This document shows, in pieces, positions 5,762 to 7,308 of a stretch of DNA of 7,308 nucleotides (the first letter of the stretch is position 1; each line of letters begins with the position of its first letter). Both the position numbers and the translations under genes were made by a program. The notes below the pieces were generated by a model, which searched no databases, was not told where the DNA came from, and saw only the letters and a list, made by a program, of their open reading frames with translations. This DNA comes from Thermoplasmata archaeon (GTDB lineage: Archaea > Thermoplasmatota > Thermoplasmata > JAGHBH01): the NCBI GenBank assembly GCA_030673205.1, contig DAOVJP010000064.1, positions 1 to 7,308 on the forward strand. The letters are read 5' to 3'.

Positions 5762-7308
5762 ATGAACATTTTTCCTTCACGGACCACAGTAAAGAGTAAT
5801 AGCCTTCATCTTCTGGCCCTCTTCTTCTCTCTTTCCCTAGTCCTATCCATCCTTCTCTTGCAGAATGGTCTCGAGGCGACAGCTTTGTTCTACATGTCAT
5901 ACGCCCTTCTGTTGCTGGCCATTTCACTGATGTTCTTTGGTCGACAAAACGATAACAACCTCTTCTTTCTCCTTGCCGTCGTCTTCTCGTTACGCCTCAT
6001 CACTATAATCAGGATACCCTCCCACATCATAGAGCATGGCGATGAGTCGTATGAGCTCCAGATCCTACAAAGCATCATCCATACTGGTGCCATCCAACCA
6101 GAATATCTCACGAATGTCGCTTCATATTCATATCAATACTGGCTTGGACTGGAGGGGTTCCTATCGTCCATATCCATACTCTCCGGGGTGGAACCGAAGG
6201 CATTGCTGAAATGGACGGGATTGTTCGTGGGCCTCCTGACGATTCTCTTCATCGAACGGTTCTACTTCAACATATTTGGCAAGAGGGCCATATCCATACC
6301 CGCCGCCATCCTGGTCGGGACTTGTCCGGTTCTCATGCAGTTCGATGTCCACACAGTGCATCAGACACTGGCGCTGACCTTTTTCTCCTTCTTCTTGTAC
6401 ACCCTCACCAAAAGAGAGAATGAATGGTCCCTGCTTGGGATCCTCTCGTTGCTGTGCCTGCTCTTGACACATCACCTCACGACAGTGATGTTCCTTCTCC
6501 TCATCGTCGCCGCCTTCCCTGCGTTCTTTGTGAGCAGCGTCATCATTCGAAAAAGACCCAGGTTCCCATTCGGCCGCTTGCACATCCTGCTTCTTCTAGG
6601 GGCCGGAGTGGTTGCCATTCTTGCATATGACCTATTGCTCCCTTCGGGATCTGGAGTCGGCTCCTCTGGCGCCATCAGTATAAGGCCCCAATCGGATACT
6701 CGGCCTCTCTGGATGGCTATCATCATCATCACAGGGCTCGGTGCCCTCTCTCTATGCGGAACATCATCGTTCTTCAAGCAGCTAGCCCGGTTCAAGAGGG
6801 GAAAAGGATGTTTTCATTCGAGATATATGGTGCTCTTCTTCGCGGGCATACTCAGCACATGCCTGTTCTTTGCTGGGGTGATGATGGGCCCGGCCCTCCC
6901 GATAAAATGGAGGGGACTATTCTACCTTTTCCTATTTCTAGCTCCTTTCCTGGTCATTTCTCTGAAGACCGAATTCATACGATGCGAGGGCTACGCGAGA
7001 AAGATGCTCCCCATAGCAATGATATTCCTTATCCTCTTGCCCTCTGTTTTCTTGGGCGTGGAAAGAGATTTCTATGACACGGATGCGCCTTATCGGCAAG
7101 AGGACATAAGGTACAACCTGGAGGAATGGGATGCCATGGGCCAAGAATTCCATGCTCTAGATACCGGTGAAAGAATATGGGGCGTGGTGAGAGGAAGTTC
7201 CTTCATCGGCGGTCAAGGGCAAACATGGTACAGCTACATCCGGACGGATGACACCGCCAGCTGGCTTAGTCAACATAGGGGGGAAATCATGGTCATTAGA
7301 ACGTCCAT
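5762..7308 (+). CDS. Polytopic membrane protein, probable GT-C type glycosyltransferase (3' end cut by window edge)
   Basis: The frame is open from 5762 to the window edge (515 codons) and encodes about 12-13 hydrophobic segments (for example about 15-33, 41-60, 66-84, 150-167, 176-192, 223-236, 238-262, 273-291, 316-333, 355-373, 385-400 and 414-432). A loop after the third segment carries HGDESYELQ at 92-100. It resembles the acidic Asp-Glu of the first outer loop in GT-C enzymes such as ArnT/PMT relatives, which use polyprenyl-phosphate sugars as donors at the outer face of the membrane. A membrane-embedded THHLTT sits at 236-241. After about residue 432 a soluble, probably extracellular tail begins (FYDTDAPYRQED, then GERIWGVVRGSS at 469-480). 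An alternative in-frame ATG at 5744 would lie only 10 bp from the TATA-like box, so 5762 is preferred. The protein could also be a flippase or polymerase-like protein; the GT-C call is by resemblance. It is divergent from the epimerase-like gene, sharing a 209-bp spacer. Confidence 0.7.
   Translation, partial: MNIFPSRTTVKSNSLHLLALFFSLSLVLSILLLQNGLEATALFYMSYALLLLAISLMFFGRQNDNNLFFLLAVVFSLRLITIIRIPSHIIEHGDESYELQILQSIIHTGAIQPEYLTNVASYSYQYWLGLEGFLSSISILSGVEPKALLKWTGLFVGLLTILFIERFYFNIFGKRAISIPAAILVGTCPVLMQFDVHTVHQTLALTFFSFFLYTLTKRENEWSLLGILSLLCLLLTHHLTTVMFLLLIVAAFPAFFVSSVIIRKRPRFPFGRLHILLLLGAGVVAILAYDLLLPSGSGVGSSGAISIRPQSDTRPLWMAIIIITGLGALSLCGTSSFFKQLARFKRGKGCFHSRYMVLFFAGILSTCLFFAGVMMGPALPIKWRGLFYLFLFLAPFLVISLKTEFIRCEGYARKMLPIAMIFLILLPSVFLGVERDFYDTDAPYRQEDIRYNLEEWDAMGQEFHALDTGERIWGVVRGSSFIGGQGQTWYSYIRTDDTASWLSQHRGEIMVIRTS

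Noticed and set aside
6161..6583. Minus-strand ORF of 140 codons (and others at 6472-6795 and 6938-7153)
   Set aside because: They are antisense shadows of the continuous polytopic membrane protein frame, with the charged, low-complexity composition expected from the complement of hydrophobic codons.

Overview
The window looks like a chromosomal segment of an archaeon. The evidence is TATA-like boxes about 25-30 bp upstream of several starts, gene starts with little or no leader, many AGG arginine and ATA isoleucine codons, a long membrane-anchored FKBP, and archaeal-style glycosyltransferases. A Thermoplasmatota relative, for example near Methanomassiliicoccales, is my best guess. This rests on general resemblance only, because no marker gene is present.

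Layout, left to right. Positions 1-708 on the minus strand hold the first 236 codons of purA (adenylosuccinate synthetase), cut by the window edge. A C-rich divergent spacer follows, with one promoter-like element for each direction. On the plus strand come a membrane-anchored FKBP-type prolyl isomerase (953-1882), a family 2 glycosyltransferase of the dolichol-phosphate-sugar synthase type (about 1944-2642), and a GT-B fold glycosyltransferase of the GT4 type (2676-3857). The two transferases are 33 bp apart and probably co-transcribed. Converging on them from the right is a minus-strand gene (3906 to about 5540). It encodes a membrane-anchored protein with a D-glucuronyl C5-epimerase-like catalytic domain, a discoidin (F5/8 type C)-like domain and an unrecognised C-terminal domain. 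A second C-rich divergent spacer contains a textbook G-quadruplex motif on the minus strand. The window ends inside a plus-strand polytopic membrane protein (from 5762, cut at 7308) that looks like a GT-C type glycosyltransferase.

Read together, 1944-7308 looks like part of a surface-glycan or exopolysaccharide locus. One enzyme would load a sugar onto a polyprenyl carrier, one cytoplasmic GT-B enzyme would extend the chain, one polytopic enzyme would act on lipid-linked sugars at the outer face, and an extracellular uronate C5-epimerase would modify the finished polymer. Heparan, heparosan and alginate are modified after polymerisation in this way. An archaeal polysaccharide with epimerised uronic acids is the most interesting possibility here. 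It is inferred from domain content; the substrate is unknown. The epimerase-like protein carries 17 N-glycosylation sequons in 548 residues, so it is itself probably a heavily glycosylated surface protein.

purA and the FKBP gene look like ordinary housekeeping neighbours. Base composition in hand-counted lines falls from roughly 57% G+C in the FKBP and glycosyltransferase genes to roughly 47% in the epimerase and GT-C genes, so the right half may be a separately acquired module. No RNA genes, CRISPR arrays or mobile elements were seen.
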